DNA of 64,000 nt from Oryzias latipes (Eukaryota; Chordata; Actinopteri; Beloniformes; Adrianichthyidae): positions 18,669,354 to 18,733,353 of the forward strand of contig NC_019876.2 of NCBI RefSeq assembly GCF_002234675.1, given 5' to 3'. Below are positions 1 to 11,400 of the stretch, piece after piece. The notes beneath the pieces are model-generated. The model was not told the origin of the DNA, ran no database searches, and worked only from the letters and a program-made list of their open reading frames with translations. Position numbers and translations under genes: made by a program. The stretch's first letter is position 1. Each line of letters begins with the position of its first letter.

Positions 1-268
1 GGAACTGCAACATTTGACTGTTTCGCCCACACGTCACATTCAGGAAGGGAGGTGGTGGTTGATTTTGTCTCACGTGTGTCAGTTCACAAACCCAGCTCGG
101 CCTTTAATGTTGATCATTTTGTTTTATCTCCCCGCCCTTAGTCACTTACGATTACACTTAAAACGAAAAACACGGTTTGACAATCAAACAACTGAAATCT
201 CCTACATCGAAAGACATGGCTGTGATTGAGAGCTATATATAAATTGTTGTCTCGTCGACCTCTCATGT
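1..268. other. AT-rich flank, no gene seen
   Basis: No splice-bounded open frame, repeat terminus or RNA gene is recognisable here. It is the 5' flank of the tRNA-Leu gene, which carries its own internal promoter. Confidence 0.6.
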
Positions 269-351
269 GTCAGGATGGCCGAGCGGTCTAAGGCGCTGCG
301 TTCAGGTCGCAGTCTCCCCTGGAGGCGTGGGTTCGAATCCCACTTCTGACA
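269..351 (+). tRNA. tRNA-Leu (anticodon CAG)
   Basis: Nuclear-type class II leucine tRNA that decodes CUG. The acceptor arm GTCAGGA pairs with TTCTGAC, with one G-T wobble, and the discriminator A is at 351. The anticodon loop TTCAGGT is at 301-307 with anticodon CAG at 303-305. A long variable arm typical of tRNA-Leu follows. The internal pol III boxes are visible (A box TGGCCGAGCGG, B box GGTTCGAATCC), and a T5 terminator lies at 356-360. From memory it differs from the human tRNA-Leu-CAG sequence by a single base in the acceptor stem. There is no intron. It looks functional. Confidence 0.97.
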
Positions 352-777
352 TTAATTTTTGGACGACATGGATCATTCCGTGGGATTCCGTGGGATCAAA
401 GGGACCTTTATTTTTTATACATCTACTTATTGAACAATAAAACTTTATTCACAATAGCGTCCAAATAAATCGACGATGCTTTACTCAAAGTCTTCTAAGT
501 TGACTATAACAGTGGCAAAACAGCAAATAATTGCAATCATTTCGAATATGTAATTTGTAAAATCTGTCACAATTTAATGGGTAAAAATAAAGAATGGCGA
601 GGATGACCATGCCTGACAATATTTTTTTGCTCATTTTCTTCAGATAACGCATTTTGTTTTCTCAAGCTGAGATAAAGGAAAGCACTTTCTCGTATGGAGA
701 GCAGTAGAAAAACATGGCTAACAAGTGATCTCCTTTTTTTCTGTTGCCTCCACTTAACTTAAAAGGATTTTTTGAGA
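352..777. other. Spacer, nothing recognised
   Basis: AT-rich spacer between the tRNA gene and the first piggyBac-type MITE. No open frame bounded by splice sites was seen. Confidence 0.5.
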
Positions 778-982
778 CCCTTGTGCTATATCCTATGACC
801 CCACCCTTACATTGACGTGTTCTCCCTACCATGACAAAGGTGGATAAAGGTGGAAAGATTTCATGTAATCCATAGACACCAGTGAAGATCACAAATCATT
901 GAAGAAAAAAGGTTCAGCGCACTGTCTAGTGGGTCTAGATGACCCAACTCCAAACGTTAAAGTGCCTAGGATAGCACAAGGG
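778..982 (+). mobile_element. piggyBac-type MITE, copy 1
   Basis: About 205 bp non-autonomous element. It starts CCCTTGTGCTAT and ends ATAGCACAAGGG, so the termini are inverted repeats. The right flank is TTAA (983-986); the left flank has decayed to GAGA. TTAA targets and CCC/GGG termini are the hallmark of the piggyBac superfamily. Three more copies lie at 44655-44860, 47064-47279 and 55713-55905. The copy at 47064 is in this orientation and the other two are reversed. It has no coding capacity. Confidence 0.85.
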
Positions 983-1144
983 TTAAAAGCTCACCCTCAC
1001 TACCCCTTCCAACCTTCTTCGTTTATTGGTTGTATATTGTCAAGTATTAATTTTTTTGTGGTCAAATTTTGAAGTGGAAGTCATTTTATTGGTTAAATGT
1101 TGGTGCTACATGGTTCTTATTCCCTGCAGATAATTTTTTATTTG

Positions 1145-1196
1145 GCGTTAGGTCACAGTCTTATCTGGAGGTTTGGGTTTGAATCTGATGTCTGAC
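1145..1196 (+). pseudogene. 5'-truncated tRNA-Leu(CAG) pseudogene
   Basis: This segment aligns with the 3' two thirds of the tRNA-Leu gene about 870 bp upstream, in the same orientation. It runs from the anticodon stem (GCGTT, one base deleted in the loop so that CAG becomes AG) through the variable arm (CTGGAG), a mutated B box (GGTTTGAATCT) to the 3' acceptor strand TCTGAC. The 5' third with the A box is missing. It could be a local duplication or a remnant of a tRNA-derived SINE head. Confidence 0.75.
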
Positions 1197-3207
1197 AAAA
1201 TACTTTCCCTGTATAAAACTGAAAACGCGAGTTTTGGGGCCTTCAGGTATCAAATATAATAACAACATCACTTAGATCTTTTACCTCAATTTTAATAGCT
1301 GACCGTCAATATACCTAAGTTAGTCATGTACCTTCTTTCCTCTAAACTATATTTTGTGCACTTGTGATTTGTTTATTTTCTAAAAGAATTCCGCCCAGTT
1401 CTCTATAAAAGCTATTTTGATGAAAATACTTCTGATTAGAAATTCAAACTAACCTACCAAAGTTGGTTGGTAGGTTTTCTAGACATGCCTAAAAACTGGT
1501 GTGCCTAAGTGGCAAAAACATGGAGTTTTAATGCATTTTAACACAAGTTGTTCCTCATGTAGATAACAAAAGGAGAAGATAATAAAAGAAATCTACATAT
1601 TCTTGTTTTAATTTCAGACTTAGAGTTTATAATTTTTAATAGATAAAATAGGTCAAAACAAATACTATCTTACAATTGTTCATCCTCTACCAAACACACA
1701 ATGCAACTTTTTGTAAAAGCCTTAGATCACAATTTAGCCCTTTTATTTTAATTTTAAAACTCCCTCTGTGTTCTCTCTGTATACGTTTAGATTAAAAAAA
1801 AGGTTTTAGTTCATTGGCCAGCCTTTTCTTCTCAGTTTAGAAAATCCTTTTGATGGATAACACAACTATATCTGTATTCTGCAAACCCCAGAAATGCCCA
1901 GAAACGCATCAAAACACACTTTAGGTTGGTTTGTTGGCTTTCTTCCCCTAATAGATCAGGAAAAGTGTTAATTAAGTGGTATTTGCCCAAGGCCCTGTTA
2001 GAAATTATTTCAGTCATTTAGAGAGAAAAAAACATTAATTACTCAGACAAGTGGACAGAAAATGATAGTTTTATTTATTTATCCTGTTTTTAATATTATT
2101 ATTATTATTATTATTATTATTCTTTTGAGGGGCCTCACTTGACTCTGCATTTCTAAGTAATTAAGCCTTTTGTGTCCTTTTATTTTCCTGTACCACAGAA
2201 AATATCTTTTCATATGTACATTTGTTATTATATTAGCAAATGTCAACAACTAAAGTCAATAAATTAAAACAAAAATATGTTCATTAACAAATTAAACATT
2301 TTAATTTGCACAAGTACCATAATTATACACATACGTATTTACATAAAAAAGCAGTTATACAATAAATTAATAACTGCATATTGGACAACACAAACCTATT
2401 AACATTTTTTTCTGATCAGATTTGTTCCACTTTTACATGTTTTTCTTCATTTATTTCACCATGATTGTCAAAATTTAAATTATTGAATTAAACAGTCCCA
2501 ATAATTTGCTGAATATTGATAATTTTGTCTTTAGTGCTTCTGACATACCACCTATTAAATAAAAATAACCTCAGAAAAAATAAAAAACCTTAGTCCAGAT
2601 TTACATTTCTAGTCATGATGATGATGATGAAGAATAATTAGGAGGAGACAAAACGGTGGGCGGTGGGAGGTTTTAGCACTCAGGCCAATCCAGTAAAGAG
2701 AGCAGCACACATGAGGAGAAAAGACTCTGTAACTCACAGCTGTCCTGAATCTCAGCTGCTCTTTATTATTCTTAAGCTGTGCAGGAAGTCCACATGTACA
2801 ATGGAGATGATTGAAATCTGAATGTGGCCTCGTGATTATTTTAGATCGCCTTTATCTGTGGATAATACCACTCTCCTGAGGCAATCATTTGACCTTGTTT
2901 TCTCAACGATAATTGCATTATCTGTGACACAAATGTTAAACTGATGAAGTAAAATGTGAAGACTGTGGTCAAATGATTTGTTTTGTTAGAGCTTCTTTTA
3001 CTCGTGTCACATCTACTGGCACAAAGACTTAAAAAAAATAATAATAATTTGCCTCTTTCTACCTCACTTGGAAAAATATATTAGGCCATAAGAAAAAGTA
3101 AACAAAAGACAAAAAGGACTCAGTGCAGGCTTTTAATGTTGATTATTAAACTATGACAGAGTCATAGTTTATAAAAGGCACTTTTTGGTCCCTCCACATC
3201 ATTCCAT
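1197..3207. other. AT-rich intergenic DNA with simple repeats
   Basis: No gene seen. It holds an (ATT)n microsatellite at 2094-2121, a 10-bp stem/6-nt loop hairpin at 1451-1476 (arm AACCTACCAA), and a 10-bp stem/3-nt loop palindrome at 3148-3170 (arm AAACTATGAC). The rest is unremarkable. Confidence 0.5.
2094..2121. repeat. (ATT)n microsatellite
   Basis: Perfect trinucleotide tract of about nine units. Confidence 0.95.
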
Positions 3208-3320
3208 TCATTTATTAATCCATTTTCCTAACCTGCGTCAATCCTTTTGGGGTCACAGGTTTGGTGACTATTCCATCAATTGTTGGGCAAAGGCAGGGTA
3301 TAAGTCTGGACATTGAGAGG
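3208..3320 (-). repeat. Fragment of common teleost LINE 3' region
   Basis: It contains CCATTTTCC, the 'TTTTGGGGTCACAGG' block and the 'GGCAAAGGCAGGGTATAAGTCTGGACA' signature in degraded form. The same block is much better preserved at 23135-23522. The orientation is inferred from the CATTCATT tail, the complement of GAATGAATG. I cannot assign the LINE clade with confidence. Confidence 0.6.
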
Positions 3321-3547
3321 GAATTTAAAAAAAATCTTCATCCTCTTCTTTGCAAATATTTAATGGTGGTTTTGCTTGGTATCACTGTTTTGTTACACCA
3401 TTTTGAAGAATCATCTGTAATTCTACAGTTAGATGTTTGGTCCACCTTCCTTAAATAGTTTAAGGATTGTACCCTTTGCTTTTGTTTGCTAGTTTTAGTT
3501 CATTGGCTCTTGTGTTTTCTTTTCAAATCACCCCCAGTCCCCCCCAG

Positions 3548-3718
3548 TCACAGCCGCTGACAGTATGTATGTGAGAACCCAACTGAGTGACTCCTCCCCT
3601 ATTTTTCATCAGGAAGTACCTGCTGGCTCCAAGAATCCCATATTCCATAGACTTCTTTTGAGAAATAAACAGCTATTACTCAGTCAGAATAATTTTCATA
3701 ATAACCACTCCTGCCAAC
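3548..3718 (+). repeat. Interspersed repeat R, copy 1
   Basis: The segment contains 'GGAAGTACCTGCTGGCT', 'TTGAGAAATAAACAGCTATT' and 'ACTCAGTCA'. The reverse complement of 28628-28797 carries the same motifs in the same order, so these are two copies of one repeat in opposite orientations. The 28.7 kb copy adjoins the arms of a large inverted-repeat element, so this may be a piece of that DNA transposon. Confidence 0.65.
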
Positions 3719-4548
3719 ATAATTATTGTACATAAAAATCACGTATACTTTTTTCATGATATGTTTTCTGTAGTGCAAGTTATTTAAGTTATAAACTGAC
3801 CAATCGTATGCCTCAATAAAAGTATGTGGTCTCAACATTCAAAAAGTTTGATTGACAGATTCTCCTGAACCCGCTTTAAAGTGGAAGGGGTGTGGACTTC
3901 CAACAAGCTCACTCCTGATTGGTGAGAGAGGTTACCATTGAAATGTTGGCTGAGACCAACCCGAACCAATCACTGTTTCCTTTCCATTTTAACAAAATGC
4001 ATCCAATTCTTTTGATCGAATGATGATTCTGTTTTAAGTGTTCACATTTTTAGTTATATTTAAGCAAAATATTAAAAAGTATAAACTGACAACAGTAAAA
4101 TCTTTGCTAATAAATCATTCAACCCAACCATCTGGAATGCTGCCAAAGGGAAATCAAAGACAAAGAATAACGTGGGTACTACTTCACTCTCTACTACTGA
4201 AAATCTGCTTCTGGAAGGCAGATAAATAAATAAAACAGCCATAAAGGATCAGGAATTTGAAGCTCTTAAAATATTAACACTAGAGAAGTGTGTGTCATCA
4301 GCATCATCGCTGCCTCCTATCTTCGTCATCTACGGAATTGTCACCTGAAATATGGTTCCTGTGGCAAGTGGCTGATGTTTTATAGGTCGTGAACTTTAGC
4401 ACAGATGCTAATAGAGGAGCGTAAGCAGTCTTTTGCTGTTCCACGGCTGCTTGAGTGACGCTGACCTTACAGCAGAGAGACAGCGCCTTCCCTGAGAGAC
4501 TGCATCATGAAGGGGGAAGGGGTGGTAAAGTCTGCATCTTAATGTTTG
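3719..4548. other. Intergenic spacer, nothing recognised
   Basis: No supported gene, repeat terminus or RNA was found here. Confidence 0.5.
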
Positions 4549-5175
4549 TGATCCCACCGCGATCATCAATGGATCTATTGAAAAAGCGTTCCCAGTCGTC
4601 TTTTAATTATGATTGTGCATGATTTTATGCCAAAATCAAAAAACCTGTCTAATTTTATACGCCATAGTTTATGTAGAGTGGCAGGAGTTCATTAGAAGTT
4701 CCCCTCTGAGTTGTGGGCAGAACTGTCGCGGTGCATTAAGCCCACCCCAAGTTCCTATCATCCACCAGTTTACACTCTCTCCCGCTAGCTTACAGCCCTC
4801 ACAACCCCAACCTAACCTTAGTAGTGCAACATAAATAGCGAGCAATTTTGGAGCTATCCAGTCACACAGTTTTGAGCCAGATGCCAGCCTGGATGAGGAA
4901 AATAAGGATCTACATGGATCTATTTGTCTACAAAAGGAGAATGGAGCAGCAGAAAACTTGTAAAGCTTGTAGCTTCTACGTCACTGCTACAAGCTTTTAC
5001 CAACAGCACTTTTTTGTCTGCTACTGATTCACAACAATTTAAATAAATAAATACTCCGAAAAACAATTTTTAAGCTTAATTGTCTTTATATATATATATC
5101 CTCCACCATCAGAAAAATGCCACAAAAACATGTAAAAAACACCCCAAACACATTTTTTATTGGAATTTGTCTTTG
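4549..5175 (+). mobile_element. TTAA-target DNA element K, copy 1
   Basis: Member of an interspersed family with at least nine copies in the window. Family consensus as read from the copies: TTAA, then AGTCCCACTCCAATCAT at the left end; ATTGGAGTGGGTCT, then TTAA at the right end. Conserved internal blocks include 'GAGTTCATTAGAA', 'TTTACACTCTCTCCCGCTAGC' (degenerate), 'AGCTATCCAG', 'TTTTGAGCCAGATGCCAGC' and 'ATGGATCTATTTGTCTAC'. This copy has decayed ends. The short acidic reading frame seen in other copies is interrupted here. Confidence 0.75.
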
Positions 5176-5362
5176 AGGAAATGCACAAAGGAAAGTTTTC
5201 AAACCAGTCCTTTTAAAATGTTCTTGTGAGGAATGAGTCATTTCTTTTTGCACAATGAGGGAACAAGTTCCTTATTTTGTTACTTAACAGGTGGAAGGTT
5301 CAAGCTGAAACTCGCACTTTCCTTTTTCTTTATCAGCTGTCAGTTGCTCTGAGAGAAAGCTC

Positions 5363-5369
5363 TATTTAA
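5363..5369 (+). promoter_or_regulatory. TATA-like element upstream of the shootin gene
   Basis: TATTTAA lies about 60 bp upstream of the chosen start codon at 5429, a spacing compatible with a TSS near 5390-5400 and a short 5' UTR. It fits a tissue-restricted promoter, but no transcript evidence is available. An upstream 5' non-coding exon cannot be excluded. Confidence 0.4.
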
Positions 5370-5428
5370 GCAGGAATGTGAATTTTTTTTCAGTGAACAT
5401 CTTGATATTTAAGGACTTTCAGAGCAGG

Positions 5429-8400
5429 ATGATGTGGGTGCAGGATGAGAATAACACAGATGCTGGTAAGGCTTTGATCATGACATCAGATGCTTCATTT
5501 GGTTAAAGAAAACTGGAGATTTTCAAGAGAGAGATTTTACTGAGATTTTTCTTTTTATAAATATTCATTAGAGGTTCATCAAAGTTTTGCTTGGTTTGTA
5601 AATGCAAGGGGAAGGGTTTTTCATTTGTTTAGCACAATTTGAGGAGTACATTTTTAGACTGTTAGCATTGAAAGGGTTTTCCGATGCCACATTATTTAGA
5701 CTTGAGTATTTTTTACTGTGTGGTAATTTATCTTTTTCAATTTCTGTTGAAGTATCATGTTTAGTTTTGAAAAGAGACAGTAGTACAAACTCAAATGAAA
5801 CTATCAGAAAAGTATCTTGAAAATGTCTAAGTACCACTAATTTTCTTGCCATAAGAGTCTGATGAGAATAAAGATGATGTGATCTACCAAAATAATCTTT
5901 TTTTTTTATATTCTAGTTTCATTTTACATTCTTTTCTTTGTCAGTAGACATGAAAGACAATGGTAGTTTCAGGATTAGCAGAAGCTTTTGCAGATGTTTC
6001 TCCTGTGGCCAGACACTTGTGAGTCAGTTGCCAAGGAAACCCAGAACAGATCCTCTTGGGAATTTCACTTCCTTCATTTCTTTAGCTAAAAACCAACATG
6101 GACTTCCTCTTCTCATGCTGCCATCTGCCTTGTTTCCCTGCAGATGGAAATGATTTGCTCTCCCCTACAAGTTCCGATGGAGAGACTGACTTGTCCTCTG
6201 ACGATGGGGGAGATATTGAGGTACTGCTTTAGCATGTGTTAGCAGTGATCATCTGTGATCAAACTGTACTTCCCCTGTTTTGTTTTCCCAAATAAGGAGA
6301 ACTTTGACTGAACAGCTGAATCGGAATATTCATAGAAATGCATCATATGCCTGTTTTTAATAAAAAATATGACAAAAAATTAACTGCATTTGTTTGTTTT
6401 TATGGTGAATATTTTTTCACTGCTTTGATTGTTAGTGTAAGATCTTGGAAAAGCAGAGGAATGTGGCCTATCAGAAGCTGTCTGAGCTGGAAGAAGGTGA
6501 GAATTAATTTCCCTCAATCATGATTTTTACACTTTTGTCTGTACTTATGCTGATACTTGTGGTACAAAGCACAGTGAAAGCTAAAAGGAAAGCATTATAA
6601 GTACAGCAAAAAGCCCACAGACAAGAGAAAAGCTTCACGACATGTTAAAAATAGAGAAAACACACCACTTTCAGAGCCAAAAAAAACAAACAAAATAGTC
6701 AAACAATAAAAACCAGAGCAACCAAAAAACACTGTGTTTGGCTGTGAACTGTTCAATCAATTTTCAGCCATCTTTCATGTAAAGAAAAAAGAAACAGAAT
6801 CTGAGTTCCAAGTTTGCAGAATATCTTCAATGACATGATGTTTTTAGAATAGTTAACATTTTTTTTGTTTCAGGTTCACAACAACTATAATATATGTCTA
6901 ATGCTTAATGAATACACTGTCCCATTTGTATGTTCAAACAATGTCACACACAGTTTCCAACCAACTTCTGAAGGAGATTAATGTGCTGGAGATCCAGTTC
7001 CAGACTGAGCGCTGCTGCAGGGAGAATGCAGAGTCACTAGCTGTCAAAGTAAGTCATTCAGTTCCTTTTCTTTTTAATTTTCTTTCCGTTTTAAACATCA
7101 TCTCCTGTGTGCCTACAGGTAAGCAATGAGAACAAAGTCTTGAAAAGGAGGAGCATGATGCCATTGATCAGTGAGCTGCCAGAAAACCTGTTTGATCTGA
7201 GTCTTGATGCAGATGATCACTTAATTTGTGGCGATGTGGTTGATCTCGGACATGAGGACAACAATGAAGAGAATCTGCTGCTGGAGAGTCAAGCCAAAAT
7301 CACAGGTTAGCCTCTCACAACAGGAATTTCCTTCAATAACGAATCAAAATGAAACATATTTGATCTTCTTCTAAGCTGCAGATGTCAAAAAGCAATTCAG
7401 TCATGTCAAAAAGTTGTTTTATGAGTACAAGTGTTGCAGCAGAAACTAACATTAGTTGAATAAAACTGAGTATTTGTAGTGTTATTCCCATTAAACAGAT
7501 AACTCCAACTCGAAATGAGCTGAATTGTTCCTGTGTTTTTCTAACTATTGTCAAATACATGAGAAAAAAAAGAGAAACATGTCTGCCTTAACATATATTA
7601 CTACGACCTCCTCACTGATATGATTCAGCAGAACATTACATTTCTATTAAATAAATGGCACAGCTCAGAATGTCACACAACTGTTGAATGAATGCTGTTT
7701 CCCAATAAAGGGATAAAAATAATGTGACTTTTGAAGCGGCAATCTGTTTCAACTAAACTTACACCCCAAAACTGCTTAAAATCTCTCTTTGAAAACATCA
7801 AATGCCCTGGTTTGCAAAGATTTTTCATTCTTATATGAAGCTGCAGTAATTACTTACACAGAAAACTAAAACCAGGCAAAAAAATCATTTAATGAAGTAA
7901 TAGATGCATTTAGAAATCAAGAAAAACAATGATGCAATGGTCAGATAACTTCAGTGACACGGGGTGAACCTCTGGATCTGTGTGCGTCAGCGTTACAGGC
8001 ATCAGTGGATGGACTGCTGGCTGAGAAACTGCAACTCGAGCAGCAAGTTGAGGACTTGACCACAGAGCAGAACCACCTCAGAGAGCAGGTATTGACACCA
8101 CACACATGTGCTGGGTCTTGTTTGCATGAATGAGCATTACTGCACATTCTGTACACTCACCAAAGGATCAGGGCTTTAACAGATCAAATGATAAAAGTAC
8201 AATTTTGGAGTGCTGCTCAGGTGTGCTGAAGTGACATTGTAAAGCAATATGTCAGAATGTGTGTGTGGGTGGTGTGTGTGTGTGTGTGTGTGTGTGGGGG
8301 GGGTCATCTGCAGAAGATATGTGCTTTTGCAGCATAGATCACATATGATTCCTTTTGCCCTCAGCTTGCTTTGGAGATTGCAGAGAAGGAGGCCCTTTTG

Positions 8401-11400
8401 AGGAAGATTAACAAACAAAACAAGACCATAAATAAGATCAAACGAGGTAAATAAAAGTTTATTCTTTGACGCTGTTTTTCTTAAGATACCTCACTATAGC
8501 ATACATCTATGTATTACTTTTTTCATTTGTTTTAAAGACCCACTCAGATGTCTGCTGTTTTTAAAATGTTTTTGTGTTTTTTTATGATGATGGAGGACAA
8601 GCATAGAAAAATGTACGTTTGAAATTGCATTTCTGAGTATTTCAGGAGCAGATGAAAAAACGTGTTTGATGGTGTGAATAGATGGATGATGGGAAGAGGC
8701 TTAATCTATGCCAACAGTCCCGTCCACAACTCGGAGACAATGAATTCCTGCCGCTCTGCAGAAACTATGTCCTACAAAAAAAACAGTTTTCTTCTTTTAA
8801 TTTTGGCTGAAAAACAGCATAATCATAATAAAAAGACCACTGGGAACACTTTTAAAATATATCAAAAGATATTCAGAGTGGGACTTTAACAAGACCTTCC
8901 GTGTTAAAGTCCTTTCTTTAACAAGAAAAAAATATCTTTAAGATTCAGTTTTGCCTAATTTGTTGTGGTAAAAGTCAACAGAGAAACAGAAAAGGTTTTT
9001 CATTCTCAATATAATCTGTATTCCCAGTTTCCCAGATGGTCACTGAGGAGTTCACTGAAATGTCTCAGAAACTGGAGCTGGAGCAGGACCTCCGGCAACA
9101 GGCTGAAGTCGTTGCCCATCAGGTGTGTGTGTATTTTTTTTTAGCACCATAAAAGTAATTTTGTCACATATTCACACCTATAGATGCTGAGAGTGACAGT
9201 TTGTGCAATGGGAAGACACCAACTGAGGAGTGTTAGTACTGACCTTCAGGACGTCTCGTTGAGCAAACGAAAACACAACACATACACCCACACAAACACA
9301 CAAAGACTCACACCAGCAGCAGAGACAGGAGAACAGCAGCCCAGGTTTCCATTCTCTTTTTAATTTTCACACTGACGGTCAGACTTCGGCTCCCTCAATG
9401 AGGCCAAGCATTCAAACTCAGGACAAAAGCACAAACACACACTTGTATACAAACAGGAAAAGTACCAATTCACTCCAGAATCCTTATACCCAAACACACT
9501 CACACACAGAAGCAGCATAGTTGCTGCTGTCCCAGCTGCTCCTTTAATGAAGGGCTTTCCTTTTCAAAACATCTCTCTTCCCTTCCCTTCCCTTCCCGTT
9601 TAGCCCCTCCCTTCACCATAATTAGTGCTCATCATTTCTGCTGCCGGAGAATAGTGGTCTTTAAGCACAACCTGTCTTTGCCTGACACCTTTATGTTTTG
9701 TTCAGCATATAGCAATTGTCGCCTTTGTGCGCAGTGTTCTCCATTTACCGGACAGGCACACAATGAGCAGCCTCGCAGGGGTCCTTACCTGTGAAAAGGA
9801 CCCCCAACTCTGCACACAATTCAGCCCCTTTACTCTCAATTCATGGTAAAAGACCCCCCCCTGTGCTGAATGCCTCTTGTGTGCACCACTATTTGTCTGT
9901 TTTGGTGTGTTTTGAAAACAACAACCATTCACACCTCTTTTCTGTGATGCTTCGTGGTATAATGATGCAGATCCTCCAACAGGAAACAATTTGGAGCCTT
10001 TTCTGTGTGGTTTTGTCTCTTTTTTGCTGCTGTGTGCGGCTGATCTGTGTGTGCGTGTGTGACAGTGTGAATCAACTGTGCTAATTGCTTTGTGAAATTA
10101 CTCTTCAGCTAAGGGGGGTCCAGAGATCACAGAGGTGTAATTTGCAGCATGAACCCTGTTGATGCATGGTGCTGGTCCAGACATCAGCAAAATCGGTTTG
10201 TCCTCGTAATAAAATCACAGAAGTGAAAACCATTTTCTCTCGCACTTCCTGTTTTCCCATCACGAGTTTGCTTCTAAAAGATTTTCACACGTCTGACCAT
10301 AAGACTGTATATTCATCCACTTTGGACCAAATAGGTCACGTTCCTGCAGTATGAACAAACAGCTGGCAACAAATCACCCACAAATACATTCTGCTGTTTA
10401 AAATTGGTAGTAAAAAAAGTTTTTTTTAAATTAAAACCATTTTCTATTTTGTTTATAACATTTCTGCAACACTTACATCAACAACATAAAACAGTAACAG
10501 CAATTTCTTAAACAGTGTAACGCTCCTTTTTGTTTCTAGGAGTACCTAGAGGAGCATAACATAAAAGTAAAGTGTCTTGCCCTGACTTAAACTTAATTAC
10601 AAAACACCAAAAGCTTATCTCCATATTAAATAGAACAAATTTAATTACAAATTTATAAATACCAAACAACAATAACTTAAAAAGGTAAAGCAAAAAGGCT
10701 TCAGGGTGAACCAAGGCCAAAACAGCAAACAAAACCCCACCTAACTGAAGTCTGAAATCTTACCTGTGAATGAAAGAAAAGGGAACTCAATGACAAATCA
10801 GTGACAGGTCGCTACAAACCTCCTTTCTCACAGGCTGGAGGTCCACATGGTGCTTTTAAGGGCTGCCTCCATCAGTTAGGGTCAAATGGAAGCCACGCCC
10901 TTTCTAGCACCACACCTGAAAATAATCAGACAGGCAAACACACAATGATCCGCAAAAACAACTAAGTCCCACTCTGATACAGAAATACAACACACAAAAC
11001 ACAGAATAAAAAGAAAGACCAAAACAAAATACGGCCATGGCCGTAACATACAGTCATACGTAGGTTTTTGCTGTGGTTATGTATGTATCTAATATGCCTC
11101 TCTAATATGTTAAATCAAATTATTGTTTGAGAGACTTTGAGGACATTGTTAATGCAGGTTCATGTTTTTGCCAACCAATATAACACAAAAGGCAAACAAA
11201 AAATGTAGCACACCTACACAAAAAAAGGGATACTACAATAGAACCATTCCAAAAATAACAGCTTGAAAAGTAAATTTGAGTATTAAACTTGACTACTTCA
11301 TCAGTAAAATATTTTTTTTTAAAAAGACCCAAAATTGAATTTTGAATATTTAATAAAAATTAAACAATTAAATAATCAAATGGTGGAAAATTATCCAGAC

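Noticed and set aside
6908-7129. Independent start codon upstream of shootin exon 4
   Set aside because: The frame is intron read-through into exon 4; the acceptor at 6951-6953 and phase with exon 3 explain it.
7991-8010. Alternative acceptor at 8003-8005 for shootin exon 6
   Set aside because: It keeps the frame, but the upstream acceptor ending at 7990 restores the residues (ALQAS) that align with the family coiled coil.
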